Shown here: positions 5,089-5,906 of the stretch, piece after piece
Numbering within the stretch: the stretch's first letter is position 1
Layout of the letters: each line of letters opens with the position of its first letter
Assembly: GCA_002353275.1 (NCBI GenBank)
Contig: DEJH01000018.1
Coordinates: forward strand, 1 to 5,906
Direction: 5' to 3'
Source of the DNA: Caryophanales bacterium UBA2753
Lineage (GTDB): Bacteria > Bacillota_I > Bacilli_A > RFN20 > CAG-826
DNA length: 5,906 bases
Translations under genes and position numbers: made by a program
The notes under the pieces: model-generated
Seen by the model: the letters and a program-made list of their open reading frames with translations, nothing else
Told to the model about the DNA's origin: nothing
The model's database searches: none

Positions 5089-5091
5089 TTC

Positions 5092-5906
5092 ATGGTTGTC
5101 GCATTAATCAAACCGCAAGGATTTTGTTCAGGGGTTACTCGTGCTGTTCAATTAGCAAAAAAGGCTAAAGAAGAACATCCTGATAAAACGATATATATTT
5201 TAGGTATGCTCGCTCACAATCAATCTTTGATTGATGATTTAACAAAAATTGGTTTTGTAACCTTATTAGGTGAGGAAAAAGAAGAAATAAACAAACTAAA
5301 TAAAGGCGATGTTTTACTTTTCACTGCTCACGGACATTCAGATGAGTTAGATAAATTATGTATAGAAAAGGGATTAATTACCTATGACGCCACATGTTTT
5401 AAAGTTAAAGATAACCTTAACAAAATCAAAAGGGAAATTAATAATGGTCATCAAGTGATATATATTGGACAATCCGGTCACAAAGAAACTAATGCTGCTT
5501 TGTCGGTTTCAAATAAAGTATCATTATATGATACTAAACTACTAATAAACTACCAAATAATAACTGATAAGTCTCCATTCGTTTTAAATCAAACCACCCT
5601 TAATTTTTATGATTTAAAAACGTTCCACGAAGACATTTTGAAACACTTTCCTAATGCAAGAATTGAAAATGAAATATGCAACGCTACAAGGTTAAGACAA
5701 GAAGCTATTTCTCAAATTGAAGAAGACACAGATTTAATCATTATTGTTGGTCACAATAAATCAAGTAACTCGAATAAACTATTTGATATTGCTAAAGCAA
5801 AATATAAAAATTCTACTGTGTTAATGGTCAATAATTTAGAAGAACTTAAAAAATACGATTTAAAAGGTAAAAGAAAAGCCGCACTGGGATCAGGGGCTTC
5901 TACTCC
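5092..5906 (+). CDS. ispH: 4-hydroxy-3-methylbut-2-enyl diphosphate reductase IspH (3' end beyond window)
   Basis: IspH (LytB) is the last MEP-pathway enzyme. It reduces HMBPP to IPP and DMAPP with a 4Fe-4S cluster. The frame is open from ATG 5092 to the window end, giving 271 residues of a family of about 280-315, so only the C-terminal tail is missing. The three cluster cysteines are Cys12 (GFCSGV), Cys102 (DATCF) and Cys196 (ICNATRLRQEA). Substrate-pocket residues are present: His42 (LAHN), His80 (TAHG), His130 and Glu132 (GHKE), the QTT motif, SSNS, and the final GSGAST. Several motifs are off consensus: DATCF for DATCP, HKE for HPE, GHNKSSNS for GGRNSSNT, and LGSGAS for LTAGAS. No ribosome site is visible and the upstream gap is filled by a palindrome, so a very short or absent leader is possible. 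Identity is firm despite the divergence. Confidence 0.95.
   Translation, partial: MVVALIKPQGFCSGVTRAVQLAKKAKEEHPDKTIYILGMLAHNQSLIDDLTKIGFVTLLGEEKEEINKLNKGDVLLFTAHGHSDELDKLCIEKGLITYDATCFKVKDNLNKIKREINNGHQVIYIGQSGHKETNAALSVSNKVSLYDTKLLINYQIITDKSPFVLNQTTLNFYDLKTFHEDILKHFPNARIENEICNATRLRQEAISQIEEDTDLIIIVGHNKSSNSNKLFDIAKAKYKNSTVLMVNNLEELKKYDLKGKRKAALGSGAST

Overview
The window is an AT-rich, densely packed housekeeping region from a low-GC Gram-positive bacterium. The best fit is the Bacilli, possibly an uncultured lineage near the Mollicutes or Erysipelotrichales. The evidence is the divergent parE/plsY pair, a YneF-family small protein, AGGAG-type ribosome binding sites, T-tailed hairpin terminators, and an EF-P loop that resembles my recollection of Mycoplasma sequences. 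Tryptophan is read from TGG, and the standard bacterial code opens every gene. No complete gene here ends in TGA (three TAA, four TAG). The taxonomic placement is an inference from reading alone.

Layout. Bases 1-299 (minus) hold the N-terminal 99 residues of the topoisomerase IV ATPase subunit ParE, cut by the window edge. Divergent from it, 385-1152 (plus) encodes PlsY, the acyl-phosphate:glycerol-3-phosphate acyltransferase of phospholipid synthesis. A 211-base convergent gap (1153-1363) holds terminators and no credible gene. A minus-strand block follows, in transcription order: rpmG (ribosomal protein L33, 2865-3029), an MBL-fold hydrolase (2209-2838), efp (1605-2162) and yneF (1364-1591). 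Three of its intervals carry readable signals: a terminator overlapping the rpmG stop codon, an extended -10 promoter inside a 17-bp inverted repeat before efp, and a G-U-paired terminator after yneF. Divergent from rpmG, ispG (3115-4173, plus) converges on nfo (4170-5054, minus; endonuclease IV) with a 4-base overlap of stop codons. ispH (5092-5906, plus) diverges from nfo and runs off the window within perhaps 10-40 residues of its end.

Function. IspG and IspH are the last two enzymes of the MEP isoprenoid pathway, both 4Fe-4S proteins, so this organism very likely makes its own isoprenoid precursors. PlsY starts phospholipid assembly. L33 and EF-P serve translation. ParE and Nfo serve chromosome decatenation and base-excision repair.

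I found no mobile element, CRISPR array, tRNA, phage gene or defence module, and no convincing new multigene system. The points most worth a second look are the EF-P tip loop, which lacks the usual PGK/PGR residue; the pair of terminators that ispG and nfo each carry inside the other's coding sequence; the rpmG stop codon built into its terminator just before the next gene; and palindromes in three promoter regions, two of which share the 9-mer ATGTTAACA.
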